Part shown: positions 17,503 to 25,544 of the stretch, in pieces
Numbering within the stretch: the first letter of the stretch is position 1
Layout: the number at the start of each line of letters is the position of its first letter
Assembly: GCF_020707265.1 (NCBI RefSeq)
Contig: NZ_JAJFEQ010000002.1
Location: 310,001-374,000, forward strand
Length of the DNA stretch: 64,000 nucleotides
From: Massilia sp. IC2-477
GTDB taxonomy: Bacteria; Pseudomonadota; Gammaproteobacteria; Burkholderiales; Burkholderiaceae_D
Reading direction: 5' to 3'
Notes under the pieces: model-generated
Database searches by the model: none
Told to the model about the DNA's origin: nothing
The model's input: only the letters and a program-made list of their open reading frames with translations
Position numbers and translations under genes: made by a program

Positions 17503-17737
17503 GATGCTGGCAAAAATAGGCATATTGCTGCCGGCAGTGCTGAGCAGTGAAGGTCGATGCAGGAAAGCTGTCTTCAGGTCTGGGCGGCCAACTGTTGGCG
17601 GTGATCGCGGTCCAGGTCCGAAACCGAAGCTGTAGCGAACTGAAGCATCCAGGTGCTGGCAGTTGCTGATCCATGGCTCGAGAGCCTGTCTGCCGTGTGC
17701 GACGAAGGGCGAAAAAAAAATTTCGAAAAAGTTTCCT

Positions 17738-17965
17738 CGGTTTACAAACAAAGTTTGTATACAAGGATAGTAGTAGTGGTTAACGGCAGCCTGAGTCTGT
17801 GGAAAAGACGGTAAACGCCTCACGAATCATCAACTTACTGTCCGGATAAATCAGTGCAGCAGTTGCGCGTGAAGACGTTCGAAAAACTGGACAAGATTTT
17901 GACGGCCGTAAAATGCCCCGGTTCTGCACAAAACAGACCTGTGGATATCAAGAGGCTTATCCACA
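17738..17965 (+). repeat. Origin-like module 3
   Basis: GTTTGTATACAA (17753-17764), three TAG triplets (17768-17776), TGTGGAAAA (17798-17806, a DnaA-like box on the minus strand), CTGGACAAG (from 17887), TTCTGCACA, and the inverted pair TGTGGATAT (17940-17948) with a perfect TTATCCACA (17957-17965). The pair again has starts 17 bases apart. An A-run (GAAAAAAAAATTTCGAAAAA) lies just to the left. Confidence 0.72.
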
Positions 17966-18147
17966 GAGGGGCTCTAGACTTCCGTTTACGATCTGGTAAG
18001 CTTGCCTCAACGAATGACGAACGGAGGCCTTGTGGATCTCGACGCGCTGTCTCGTAAGCCCATGCCTGGCCAGCCGGAGGGGACCGGTTTGCCTGTGTTC
18101 GCAGGTGGCGTACACGGCGTTCGCGGCATCGTTCGGGAAGCCTGAGC

Positions 18148-19782
18148 TTGGAATCGGCCGGCGAGTACGACTACATCATCGTCGGCGGCGGCACGTCCGG
18201 CTGTGTGCTGGCGAATCGGCTCTCGGGGCGGCCGGACATCGAAGTCTTGTTGATCGAAGCGGGTGGACGCGACGATTACATGTGGATCCACATCCCGGTC
18301 GGCTACCTGCACTGCATCGGCAATCCGCGCACGGACTGGCTGTTTCGCACCGAAGCCGATCCAGGCCTGAACGGGCGGGCGCTGATCTACCCGCGCGGCA
18401 AGGTGCTGGGAGGCAGCTCGTCGATCAACGGAATGATCTACATGCGCGGCCAGCCCGCGGATTACGAGCGCTGGGCCGAGGTATCCGGCGACGATTCCTG
18501 GCGCTGGGAAAGAGTGCTGCCGCTCTTCAAGCGCAGCGAAGACCACTACCTGGGCGCCAGTGAACTGCATGGCGCCGGCGGCGAATGGCGGGTGGAAAAA
18601 CAGCGGCTGTCGTGGAAGATCCTGGATGCCTTCCGTGAGGCGGCAGCCCAGACCGGCATCCCGAAAATCGAGGACCTGAATGCCGGCCTTGGTGAAGGCT
18701 CCGCCTATTTCGAGGTCAACCAGCGGCGGGGCATCCGGTTGAATACCGCGAAAGCTTTCCTGAAACCGGCGGCGAAACGGCCGAACCTGACGATCATGAC
18801 CGGCTGCCACGTCGAACGCCTGCTGTTCGAGGACGGTCAGCAGGGAAAAGCCTGTAGCGGCGTGCAGTTCAGCGGGGATGGACGCATGTTCACGGCGACG
18901 GCAAGGCGCGAAACCCTGCTGGCGGCGGGGGCGGTGGGTTCGCCCCAGATCCTGCAGCTGTCCGGCATCGGCGATGCGGGTGAACTCCAGCGTCATGGCA
19001 TCGCTCCGGTTGCCGACTTGCCGGGCGTGGGCGCCAACCTGCAGGACCACCTGCAGCTGCGCATGATCTTCAAGGTGGAAGGCGTGCCGACCCTGAACAC
19101 GCGCGCTACCAACTGGTTCGGCAAGGCCCTGATCGGGCTCGAATATGCGTTCTTCCAGAGCGGACCGATGTCGATGGCGCCGTCCCAGCTGGGTGCCTTT
19201 GCCCGCTCGTCGCCCGACTTGGCGGCCCCGAACCTGCAGTACCACGTCCAGCCCCTCTCGCTGGACAAGTTCGGCGATCCGCTGCACCGCTTTCCGGCCT
19301 TTACGGCCAGCGTGTGCAACCTGCAGCCGACCGCGCGCGGCCACGTGCGCATCGCCTCCAGCGACAGTTATGCGCCGCCGAAGATCACGCCGAATTACCT
19401 GAGCACCGAGGCCGACCGCAAGACTGCCGCGGCGGCGCTGGCGCTGACGCGCCGCATCGTGGCCGCGCCGGCCCTCAAATCCTACCGCCCGGAAGAATTC
19501 ATGCCGGGCCCGCAGTACCAGAGCGAGGAAGAACTCGCCCATGCGGCCGGCCTGGTCGGCACGACGATCTTCCACCCGGTCGGCACCTGCCGCATGGGCC
19601 GCGAAGACGATCCACAGGCGGTGGTCGACAGCCGCCTGCGCGTGTGGGGCGTCGAGAAGTTGCGGGTGGTGGACGCCTCGATCATGCCCTTCATCACCTC
19701 GGGCAATACCAATTCTCCAACCATCATGATCGCGGAAAAAGCTGCCGCCGACATCCTGGCCCAGCACAAGGCAACAGCCTAG
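18148..19782 (+). CDS. GMC-family FAD oxidoreductase (choline-dehydrogenase-like)
   Basis: A 544-residue glucose-methanol-choline oxidoreductase that oxidises an alcohol with FAD; the substrate is not known. The FAD fold is at the start (YDYIIVGGGTSGCVLANRLS, then LLIEAGG), followed by the GMC signature region YPRGKVLGGSSSINGMIYMRG. The C-terminus has the catalytic His in HPVGTCRMG and the Asn in ITSGNTNSPT. No ATG precedes the domain, and the first available start is a TTG at 18148, three residues before the conserved part. It opens the rightward gene series after the origin-like block. With the downstream transporter, hydrolase and alcohol dehydrogenase it may form a catabolic neighbourhood, which is inference. 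Confidence 0.9.
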   Translation: MESAGEYDYIIVGGGTSGCVLANRLSGRPDIEVLLIEAGGRDDYMWIHIPVGYLHCIGNPRTDWLFRTEADPGLNGRALIYPRGKVLGGSSSINGMIYMRGQPADYERWAEVSGDDSWRWERVLPLFKRSEDHYLGASELHGAGGEWRVEKQRLSWKILDAFREAAAQTGIPKIEDLNAGLGEGSAYFEVNQRRGIRLNTAKAFLKPAAKRPNLTIMTGCHVERLLFEDGQQGKACSGVQFSGDGRMFTATARRETLLAAGAVGSPQILQLSGIGDAGELQRHGIAPVADLPGVGANLQDHLQLRMIFKVEGVPTLNTRATNWFGKALIGLEYAFFQSGPMSMAPSQLGAFARSSPDLAAPNLQYHVQPLSLDKFGDPLHRFPAFTASVCNLQPTARGHVRIASSDSYAPPKITPNYLSTEADRKTAAAALALTRRIVAAPALKSYRPEEFMPGPQYQSEEELAHAAGLVGTTIFHPVGTCRMGREDDPQAVVDSRLRVWGVEKLRVVDASIMPFITSGNTNSPTIMIAEKAAADILAQHKATA

Positions 19783-19936
19783 ACGTGCAAAAACGCACAA
19801 GCGGCTTGCACCAATAGGGCGCATCCGCACCGCGCACGCCAGCTCGGCCGTATTGTGAGGGCCAAAGCTTGTATGTATCATCAGGCAAGCAGTCCTCGCA
19901 GTTTCTGTCACTTGCAGCAGCACGTGTGGAGAACCA

Positions 19937-20710
19937 ATGGCGGATGTCATCCTGGAGACGAGAAAGCTCACCAAGGAATTCAAGGGATTCACGGCGGTCA
20001 GCGAGGTCAGTCTTCAGGTCGAGCGCGGCCACATCCACGCCCTGATCGGCCCGAACGGCGCCGGCAAGACCACCTGCTTCAACCTGCTCACCAAATTCCT
20101 GGCCCCGAGCTCCGGCCAGATCCTGTTCAAGAGCCGCGACATCACCCATGCCCGGCCGGCCCAGATCGCCCGCATGGGCATCATTCGCTCCTTCCAGATT
20201 TCCGCCGTCTTCCCGCACATGACGGTGCTCGAGAACGTGCGCATCGGCCTGCAGCGCCGGCTCGGCACCAGCTTCCAGTTCTGGCGCAGCAGCCGCTCCT
20301 TAACACAGCTGGACGAGCAGGCACTGGCCCTGCTGGGCGAGGTCGGCCTGGACGGCTTCGCCGGCAGCCTGACGGCCGACCTGCCCTACGGCCGCAAGCG
20401 CGCGCTGGAGATCGCCACCACCCTGGCGATGGAGCCGGAACTGATGCTGCTGGACGAGCCGACCCAGGGCATGGGCCATGAAGATGTCCACAGGGTGACC
20501 GAGCTCATCAAGAAGGTATCCGCCGGCCGCACCATCCTGATGGTCGAGCACAACATGAACGTCGTCGCCGGCATCTGCGACCGCATCTCGGTCCTGCAGC
20601 GCGGTGCGGTGCTGGCCGAAGGCAGCTACGCCGAGGTGTCGCGCAATCCGCAGGTGATGGAAGCCTATATGGGCACGACCGCCGGCGAGCTCGCGGGAGC
20701 GCGGCATTGA
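19937..20710 (+). CDS. livG: Branched-chain amino acid-type ABC transporter ATP-binding protein LivG
   Basis: One of two ATPase subunits of a hydrophobic-amino-acid-type importer. The 257-residue protein has Walker A GPNGAGKT (38-45), the LivG-type signature region LPYGRKRALEIA, Walker B LMLLDEP followed by TQGMGH, and the switch His in MVEHNM. The Q-loop sits in IRSFQIS. It overlaps livF by four bases and heads the order livG-livF-livK-livH-livM. The true ligand could be an amide, urea or organic acid rather than leucine, since many such systems are misnamed. Confidence 0.93.
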   Translation: MADVILETRKLTKEFKGFTAVSEVSLQVERGHIHALIGPNGAGKTTCFNLLTKFLAPSSGQILFKSRDITHARPAQIARMGIIRSFQISAVFPHMTVLENVRIGLQRRLGTSFQFWRSSRSLTQLDEQALALLGEVGLDGFAGSLTADLPYGRKRALEIATTLAMEPELMLLDEPTQGMGHEDVHRVTELIKKVSAGRTILMVEHNMNVVAGICDRISVLQRGAVLAEGSYAEVSRNPQVMEAYMGTTAGELAGARH

Positions 20711-21423
20711 ACCCGGCGCTCCAGATCGCCGGCTTGCACGCCTGGTACGGCGAATCGCACATCCTGCACGGCATCGACCTGAGCGTGGCGCCGGGCGAAG
20801 TAGTGACGCTGCTCGGCCGCAACGGCGCCGGCCGGACCACGCTGCTGCGCGCGATCATGGGCCTGACCGGACGCCGCAGCGGTTCCATCAAGGTGGGTGG
20901 CGTTGAGTCGATCGATCTGCCGACCTACCGCATCGCCCACCTCGGCATCGGCTACTGCCCGGAAGAGCGCGGCATCTTTTCTTCGCTGTCGGCAGAGGAA
21001 AACCTGCTGCTGCCGCCGCAGCTCAGGGGCATAGCGGGGGCAGGGAAGGGACTCGGCCTGGACGAGATCTACGCGATGTTCCCCAACCTCTACGAGCGCC
21101 GCCACAGCCAGGGCACGCGCCTATCCGGCGGCGAGCAGCAGATGCTGGCCGTGGCCCGCATCCTGCGCACCGGCGCGCGCCTGCTGCTGCTCGATGAGAT
21201 TTCCGAAGGCCTGGCGCCGGTCATCGTGCAAAGCCTGGCGCGCACCATCACGACGCTCAGGGCCCGGGGCTACACGATCCTGATGGTCGAACAGAACTTC
21301 CGCTTCGCCGCGCCGCTGGCGGACCGCTTCTACGTGGTCGAGCACGGCCAGGTGGTGGAGACCATCGCGGCGCCGGAACTGGACAGCAGGATGCCGCTGC
21401 TCACCGAGCTGCTCGGCGTTTGA
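20707..21423 (+). CDS. livF: Branched-chain amino acid-type ABC transporter ATP-binding protein LivF
   Basis: The second ATPase of the Liv-type importer, 238 residues. It starts with TTG at 20707, overlapping the livG stop, which implies translational coupling. The signature LSGGEQQM, Walker B LLLLDEIS and switch His-like region LMVEQNF are present. The Walker A reads GRNGAGRTT (37-45), so Arg43 replaces the Lys that normally contacts ATP phosphates. I recall the same change in a subset of betaproteobacterial LivF proteins, so it may be a lineage trait and not damage. LivG keeps its Lys. The Arg codon CGG is unambiguous in this sequence. Confidence 0.93.
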   Translation: MNPALQIAGLHAWYGESHILHGIDLSVAPGEVVTLLGRNGAGRTTLLRAIMGLTGRRSGSIKVGGVESIDLPTYRIAHLGIGYCPEERGIFSSLSAEENLLLPPQLRGIAGAGKGLGLDEIYAMFPNLYERRHSQGTRLSGGEQQMLAVARILRTGARLLLLDEISEGLAPVIVQSLARTITTLRARGYTILMVEQNFRFAAPLADRFYVVEHGQVVETIAAPELDSRMPLLTELLGV

Positions 21424-21458
21424 ACAATACATAACCCGCCAACAAGAATGGAGACCAC

Positions 21459-22661
21459 ATGAAACCTACCGTCATTGCCCTTGCGCTCGCCTCCAGCCTA
21501 GGCCTGTCGCTGCCGGCTCAGGCCCAGATCTCGGGCGACGTCATCAAGATCGGCTTCATCACCGACCTGTCCGGCGTGTATTCCGATGTCGACGGCAATG
21601 GCGGCGCGGAGGCGATCCGCATGGCGATTGCCGACATGGGCGGGGCGATCAACGGCAAGAAGATCCAGCTGGTCGTCGCCGACCACCAGAACAAGCCCGA
21701 CATCGCCGCTTCCAGGGCGCGCGAATGGTTCGACCAGCAGGGCGTCGACCTGCTGATCGGCGGCACCAATTCCGGCGCCAGCCTGGCGATGGCCAAGGTA
21801 GCCGCGGAAAAGAAAAAAGTCTTCATCGCCATCGGTTCCGGCACGGCGCAGCTGACCAACGAACAGTGCACGCCCTACACGGTCCACTACGCCTACGACA
21901 CCGTGGCGCTGGCGCGCGGCACCGGCGCCACCATGCTCAAGCAGGGCGGCAAGTCCTGGTACTTCCTGACTGCCGACTATGCCTTCGGCCAGTCGCTCGA
22001 GAAGGACACGGCGGACGTCATCAAGGCCAATGGCGGCACGGTGGTGGGCAGCGTCAAGCATCCGCTGTCGGCCTCGGACTTCTCGTCCTTCCTGCTGCAG
22101 GCGCAATCCTCAAAGGCGCAGGTGCTGGGCATGGCGAACGCGGGCGGCGACCTGATCAACGCGGTGAAGGCGGCCAACGAATTCGGCCTGACGAAGAAGA
22201 TGAAGGTGGCCGGCCTGCTAGTGTTCATCAACGATATCCACACCCTGGGCCTGAACACGACCCAGGGCATGTACCTGACCGACGGCTGGTACTGGGACCA
22301 GACGCCTGACTCCCGCGCCTGGGCCAAGCGCTATTTCGCCAAGATGAAGAAGCAGCCTTCGATGCTGCAGGCAGGGGATTACTCGGCCACGATGCAGTAC
22401 CTGGGCGCCGTCAAGGCGCTAGGAACCGACAACGCCGACAAGGTGATGGCGCACCTGAAAGCCACGCCGATCAAGGACATGTTCGCCACCAACGGCACGA
22501 TCCGCCCGGACGGCCGCATGGTCCACGACATGTACCTGATGCAGGTGAAGTCGCCCAAGGAATCGAAGGGGGCGTGGGACTACTACAAGGTGGTGGCGAC
22601 GATCCCGGGGGACCAGGCTTATACGAAGAAGTCGGAGACTAAGTGCGCGCTGTGGAAGTGA
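21459..22661 (+). CDS. Liv-type ABC transporter substrate-binding protein
   Basis: A 400-residue periplasmic binding protein. It has a signal peptide (MKPTVIALALASSLGLSLPA, cleavage near AQAQ), followed by the type I periplasmic-binding fold opening IKIGFITDLSGVYSDVDGNG. LIGGTNSGASLAMAKVA and the repeated alpha/beta pattern to the C-terminus fit the leucine/urea-binding family. A TGGAGA site precedes the ATG. The position between the ATPase and permease genes makes it the receptor of this transporter. The binding pocket gives no clear ligand, though the wider subfamily often binds aromatic acids, amides or ureas. Confidence 0.92.
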   Translation: MKPTVIALALASSLGLSLPAQAQISGDVIKIGFITDLSGVYSDVDGNGGAEAIRMAIADMGGAINGKKIQLVVADHQNKPDIAASRAREWFDQQGVDLLIGGTNSGASLAMAKVAAEKKKVFIAIGSGTAQLTNEQCTPYTVHYAYDTVALARGTGATMLKQGGKSWYFLTADYAFGQSLEKDTADVIKANGGTVVGSVKHPLSASDFSSFLLQAQSSKAQVLGMANAGGDLINAVKAANEFGLTKKMKVAGLLVFINDIHTLGLNTTQGMYLTDGWYWDQTPDSRAWAKRYFAKMKKQPSMLQAGDYSATMQYLGAVKALGTDNADKVMAHLKATPIKDMFATNGTIRPDGRMVHDMYLMQVKSPKESKGAWDYYKVVATIPGDQAYTKKSETKCALWK

Positions 22662-22700
22662 GCATCATCGCTACCTCCTTTTCCATAGCTAGCCCCAAGA

Positions 22701-22787
22701 CCGTCATCCCGGCGCAGGCCGGGATCCAATTTTGTAGAGCAGTCGATAAGCACGCAAAAATTGGGTTCCGGCCTTCGCCGGAACGAC
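22701..22787. repeat. Paired inverted repeat (BIME/MITE-like) inside the liv cluster
   Basis: GTCATCCCGGCGCAGGCCGG at 22702-22721 continues to ATCCAATTTT, and a near-mirror copy (AAAAATTGGGTTCCGGCCTT, 22755-22774, then CGCCGGAACGAC) closes it about 20 bases later. The two arms match at about 25 of 31 positions. The core resembles the widespread proteobacterial repeat that contains GCCGGAATCC. It separates livK from livH and could affect mRNA stability there. Confidence 0.75.
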
Positions 22788-22848
22788 GTGCTGAAGCAGC
22801 GGACTGACGTATTCGCTAGCGCGTCGCTCCTTCCACAACCAGGCACCC

Positions 22849-23733
22849 ATGGACATCTTCGGCATCCCCCACCAAGCCCTGCTGAGCCAGCTCCTGCTCG
22901 GCCTGGTCAACGGCTCCTTCTACGCCATGCTCTCGCTGGGCCTGGCCGTCATCTTCGGCCTGCTCAACGTCACCAACTTCTCCCATGGCGCGCTATACAT
23001 GATGGGCGCCTTTGCCGCCTATATCGGTGTCACCAGCTTCGGCCTGAACTACTGGATGATGCTCCTGCTGGCCCCGCTGCTGGTCGGCCTGTTCGGCATC
23101 CTGGTCGAGCGTTCGATGCTGCGCTGGCTGTACCAGCTCGACCACTTGTATGGACTGCTCCTGACCTTCGGCATCACGCTGCTGCTGGAAGGGGTGTTCC
23201 GCTCCTTCTTCGGCGTCTCCGGCCAGACCCTGGACGTGCCTGAGCAGCTGGCCGGGGCCACCGACCTTGGCTTCATGATCCTGCCGAACTACCGTGCCTG
23301 GGTGGTGGCCGCCTCGCTCGCCGTCTGCCTGTCGACCTGGTTCGTGATCGAAAAGACCCGCCTCGGGGCCTACCTGCGCGCCGGCACCGAGAATCCGAAG
23401 CTGGTGGAAGCCTTCGGCATCAATGTACCGCTGATGGTCACGCTTACCTATGGCTTCGGAGTGGCGCTGGCCGGCCTGGCGGGCGTGCTGGCGGCGCCCG
23501 TCATCAATGTCACGCCGCTGATGGGCTCGAATCTGATCATCGTCGTGTTCGCGGTGGTGGTGATCGGCGGCATGGGCTCGATCCTCGGCTCCATCCTCAC
23601 CGGCCTGGCCCTGGGCGTGATCGAGGGCCTGACCCGGGTGTTCTATCCGGAAGGCTCGGAAGTGGTGGTGTTCGTGGTGATGGTGATTGTCCTGCTGCTG
23701 CGTCCGGCCGGGCTGTTTGGCAAGGAGCGCTAG
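22849..23733 (+). CDS. livH: Branched-chain amino acid-type ABC transporter permease LivH
   Basis: A 294-residue inner-membrane permease with eight or so hydrophobic segments. The opening LLGLVNGSFYAMLSLGLAVIFGLLNVTNFSHGALYMMGAF is the hallmark of LivH (split here by its helices). A conserved loop, RAGTENPKLVEAFGINVP, matches the usual ATPase-contacting region. It follows the substrate-binding gene after 187 bases containing a BIME-like repeat, and livM begins three bases after its stop. Together with LivM it forms the channel through which the bound ligand passes. Confidence 0.94.
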   Translation: MDIFGIPHQALLSQLLLGLVNGSFYAMLSLGLAVIFGLLNVTNFSHGALYMMGAFAAYIGVTSFGLNYWMMLLLAPLLVGLFGILVERSMLRWLYQLDHLYGLLLTFGITLLLEGVFRSFFGVSGQTLDVPEQLAGATDLGFMILPNYRAWVVAASLAVCLSTWFVIEKTRLGAYLRAGTENPKLVEAFGINVPLMVTLTYGFGVALAGLAGVLAAPVINVTPLMGSNLIIVVFAVVVIGGMGSILGSILTGLALGVIEGLTRVFYPEGSEVVVFVVMVIVLLLRPAGLFGKER

Positions 23734-23736
23734 ACC

Positions 23737-24726
23737 ATGAATCGTAAAACCCTCTCCCTGCTGGGCCTGCTGCTGTTCCTTGCGGCGCCCTTCTTCGCCT
23801 ATCCCGTGTTTCTGATGAAGCTGCTGTGCTTCGCCCTGTTCGCCTGTGCCTTCAATCTGCTGATCGGTTTTACCGGACTGCTCTCTTTCGGACATGCCGC
23901 TTTTTTCGGCAGCGCCGGCTATGTGACGGGGCATCTGCTGGCGGTGGTGGGGCTGCCGACCGAACTGGGCATTGCAGCGGGCGTGGCCGCGGCCGGGCTG
24001 CTGGGCCTGGCGATCGGCCTGCTGGCGATCCGCCGCCAGGGCATCTACTTTTCGATGATCACGCTGGCGCTGGCCCAGATGGTGTATTTCGCGGCGCTGC
24101 GCGCGCCCTTCACGCATGGCGAGGATGGGCTGCAGGGCGTGCCGCGCGGCCGGCTGTTGGGGCTGCTGGACCTGTCGAACGACCTGACCATGTACTACGT
24201 GGTGCTGGCGATCGCCGCCGCGGGTTTCGCGCTGATCTATCGCACCGTCCATTCGCCCTTCGGCCAGGTGCTCAAGGCCATCAAGGAGAACGAAGCGCGG
24301 GCGGTGTCGCTCGGTTATGAAGTCGACCGCTACAAGCTGCTGGCCTTCGTGCTGTCGGCCAGCCTGGCGGGGCTCGCAGGAGCCACCAAGACGGTCGTGC
24401 TGGGCTTTGAGACGCTGACCGACGTGCACTGGACCATGTCCGGCCTGGTCGTCCTGATGACGCTGGTAGGGGGCATGGGAACGATAGCCGGGCCCATCGT
24501 TGGCGCCTTCCTCATCATCGCCCTCGAGAACAAGCTGGGCGACTGGGGGACCTGGCTTTCCGAACGGCTCGGCATCGCGTGGTTCGCGAGCCTCGGCGAG
24601 TCAGTGGGCATGGTCACAGGCCTGATTTTCATTGTCTGCGTTCTATTGTTCCGACGTGGTATCGTGGGGGAGATGGGTGCGCTGCTCGAGTCCGGCAAGC
24701 GCACGGCGCCTGCGGAGCGAACATGA
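23737..24726 (+). CDS. livM: Branched-chain amino acid-type ABC transporter permease LivM
   Basis: A 329-residue membrane permease, partner of LivH. Typical segments are FNLLIGFTGLLSFGHAAFFG and the cytoplasmic coupling loop FGQVLKAIKENEARAVSLGY, followed by further helices and GGMGTIAGPIVGAFLI. An AGGAG site lies in the end of livH, 12 bases before this ATG. The alpha/beta hydrolase gene overlaps its stop by four bases (ATGA), so the hydrolase is very likely part of the same transcript. Confidence 0.94.
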   Translation: MNRKTLSLLGLLLFLAAPFFAYPVFLMKLLCFALFACAFNLLIGFTGLLSFGHAAFFGSAGYVTGHLLAVVGLPTELGIAAGVAAAGLLGLAIGLLAIRRQGIYFSMITLALAQMVYFAALRAPFTHGEDGLQGVPRGRLLGLLDLSNDLTMYYVVLAIAAAGFALIYRTVHSPFGQVLKAIKENEARAVSLGYEVDRYKLLAFVLSASLAGLAGATKTVVLGFETLTDVHWTMSGLVVLMTLVGGMGTIAGPIVGAFLIIALENKLGDWGTWLSERLGIAWFASLGESVGMVTGLIFIVCVLLFRRGIVGEMGALLESGKRTAPAERT

Positions 24727-25544
24727 ACCTGGAATCCCACTACGTCGACGTACACGGCCTGCGCAAGTTCTACGTCAGCGCAGGCAATGGCCCGGCCGTC
24801 ATCCTGATGCACGGCTTTCCGGATACCCACGAGATCTGGCGCTACCAGATCCCGGTGCTGGCAGCCAATGGCTACCGCGTCATCGCGCCCGACATGCGCG
24901 GCTACGGCAGGACCGATGCGCCGCCCGGCACCGGCGCCTATGCCATCGAATTCCTGTGTGCGGACATCCTCGGCCTGATGGACCAGCTGGGCCTGGCGCG
25001 GGCGTCGATCGTGGGCCACGACTGGGGCGGGCTGGTCGGCTGGCAGTTGTGCATGAATGCGCCCCAGCGCTTCGAGCGTTTCGTCGCCCTGTCTACTGGC
25101 CACCCGGCGGCCATCGCCAGTGCCGGCGTCGCCCAGCAGATGCGCTTCTGGTACATCCTGGGCTTTCTGATGCCGGTCGTGGCCGAGCATGCGATCCGCG
25201 CCAACGACTGGTTCTTCCTGCGCCAGATGACGCGCCGCCCCGAGCAGCTGGCGATCTGGCGCGCCGCGCTGGAACCGGAAGGGCGCCTGACCGCGGCGCT
25301 GAACTATTACCGGGCCAACCTGAAGCTGGGCCGGCCGCACCATTGGCGTCCGGTCGAGGTGCCGGTGATGGGTGTCTGGAGCGACCGCGACCCGGCCCTC
25401 GGCGAAAAGCAGATGCTGGATTCGCTGCATCACTGCCGCGCGGGCTTTCGCTACGAGCGCCTGAGCGGGGCGGGGCACTGGATGCAGTTGTCGGCCAGGG
25501 ACCGCCTCAACGCCCTGCTGCTGGACTTCCTGCGCGCCTCATAA
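24723..25544 (+). CDS. Alpha/beta hydrolase, epoxide-hydrolase / haloalkane-dehalogenase type
   Basis: A 273-residue cytoplasmic hydrolase with an Asp nucleophile. The oxyanion motif HGFPD is at 30-34, the nucleophile elbow GHDWGG puts Asp100 in the attacking position, and His252 sits in GAGHW. This set is typical of soluble epoxide hydrolases and fluoroacetate or haloalkane dehalogenases. It overlaps livM by four bases, which suggests that the imported compound is its substrate or a precursor of it. An upstream in-frame GTG/ATG would lie inside livM and is rejected. It ends six bases into the convergent alcohol dehydrogenase gene. Confidence 0.88.
   Translation: MNLESHYVDVHGLRKFYVSAGNGPAVILMHGFPDTHEIWRYQIPVLAANGYRVIAPDMRGYGRTDAPPGTGAYAIEFLCADILGLMDQLGLARASIVGHDWGGLVGWQLCMNAPQRFERFVALSTGHPAAIASAGVAQQMRFWYILGFLMPVVAEHAIRANDWFFLRQMTRRPEQLAIWRAALEPEGRLTAALNYYRANLKLGRPHHWRPVEVPVMGVWSDRDPALGEKQMLDSLHHCRAGFRYERLSGAGHWMQLSARDRLNALLLDFLRAS

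Larger units (their letters stand above)
16771..18147. other. Candidate chromosomal replication origin (non-coding, three repeated modules)
   Basis: 1.38 kb with no credible gene: the short frames seen here have stop-rich companions and no codon bias. It contains three degenerate copies of one module at 16880-17102, 17282-17502 and 17738-17965, listed separately. Each has, left to right, an AT-rich or TTTGTATACAA segment, a run of TAG trinucleotides, a DnaA-like box about 25-30 bases on, a TTGGACAG-like block, a (T)TCTGCACA-like block, and an inverted pair of DnaA-like boxes. Two boxes are perfect TTATCCACA (17335-17343 minus, 17957-17965 plus). GTTTAC/GTAAAC and GTTAAC words recur throughout. 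Nearby parS, parA, parB, slmA, mnmG and atp genes fit an origin region. The alternative is a DnaA-titrating or reactivating locus. Confidence 0.65.

Noticed and set aside
16938-18057. Short open frames inside the origin-like block
   Set aside because: All under 125 codons, with overlapping frames on both strands, no coding bias and no domain. They span the repeated DnaA-box modules.
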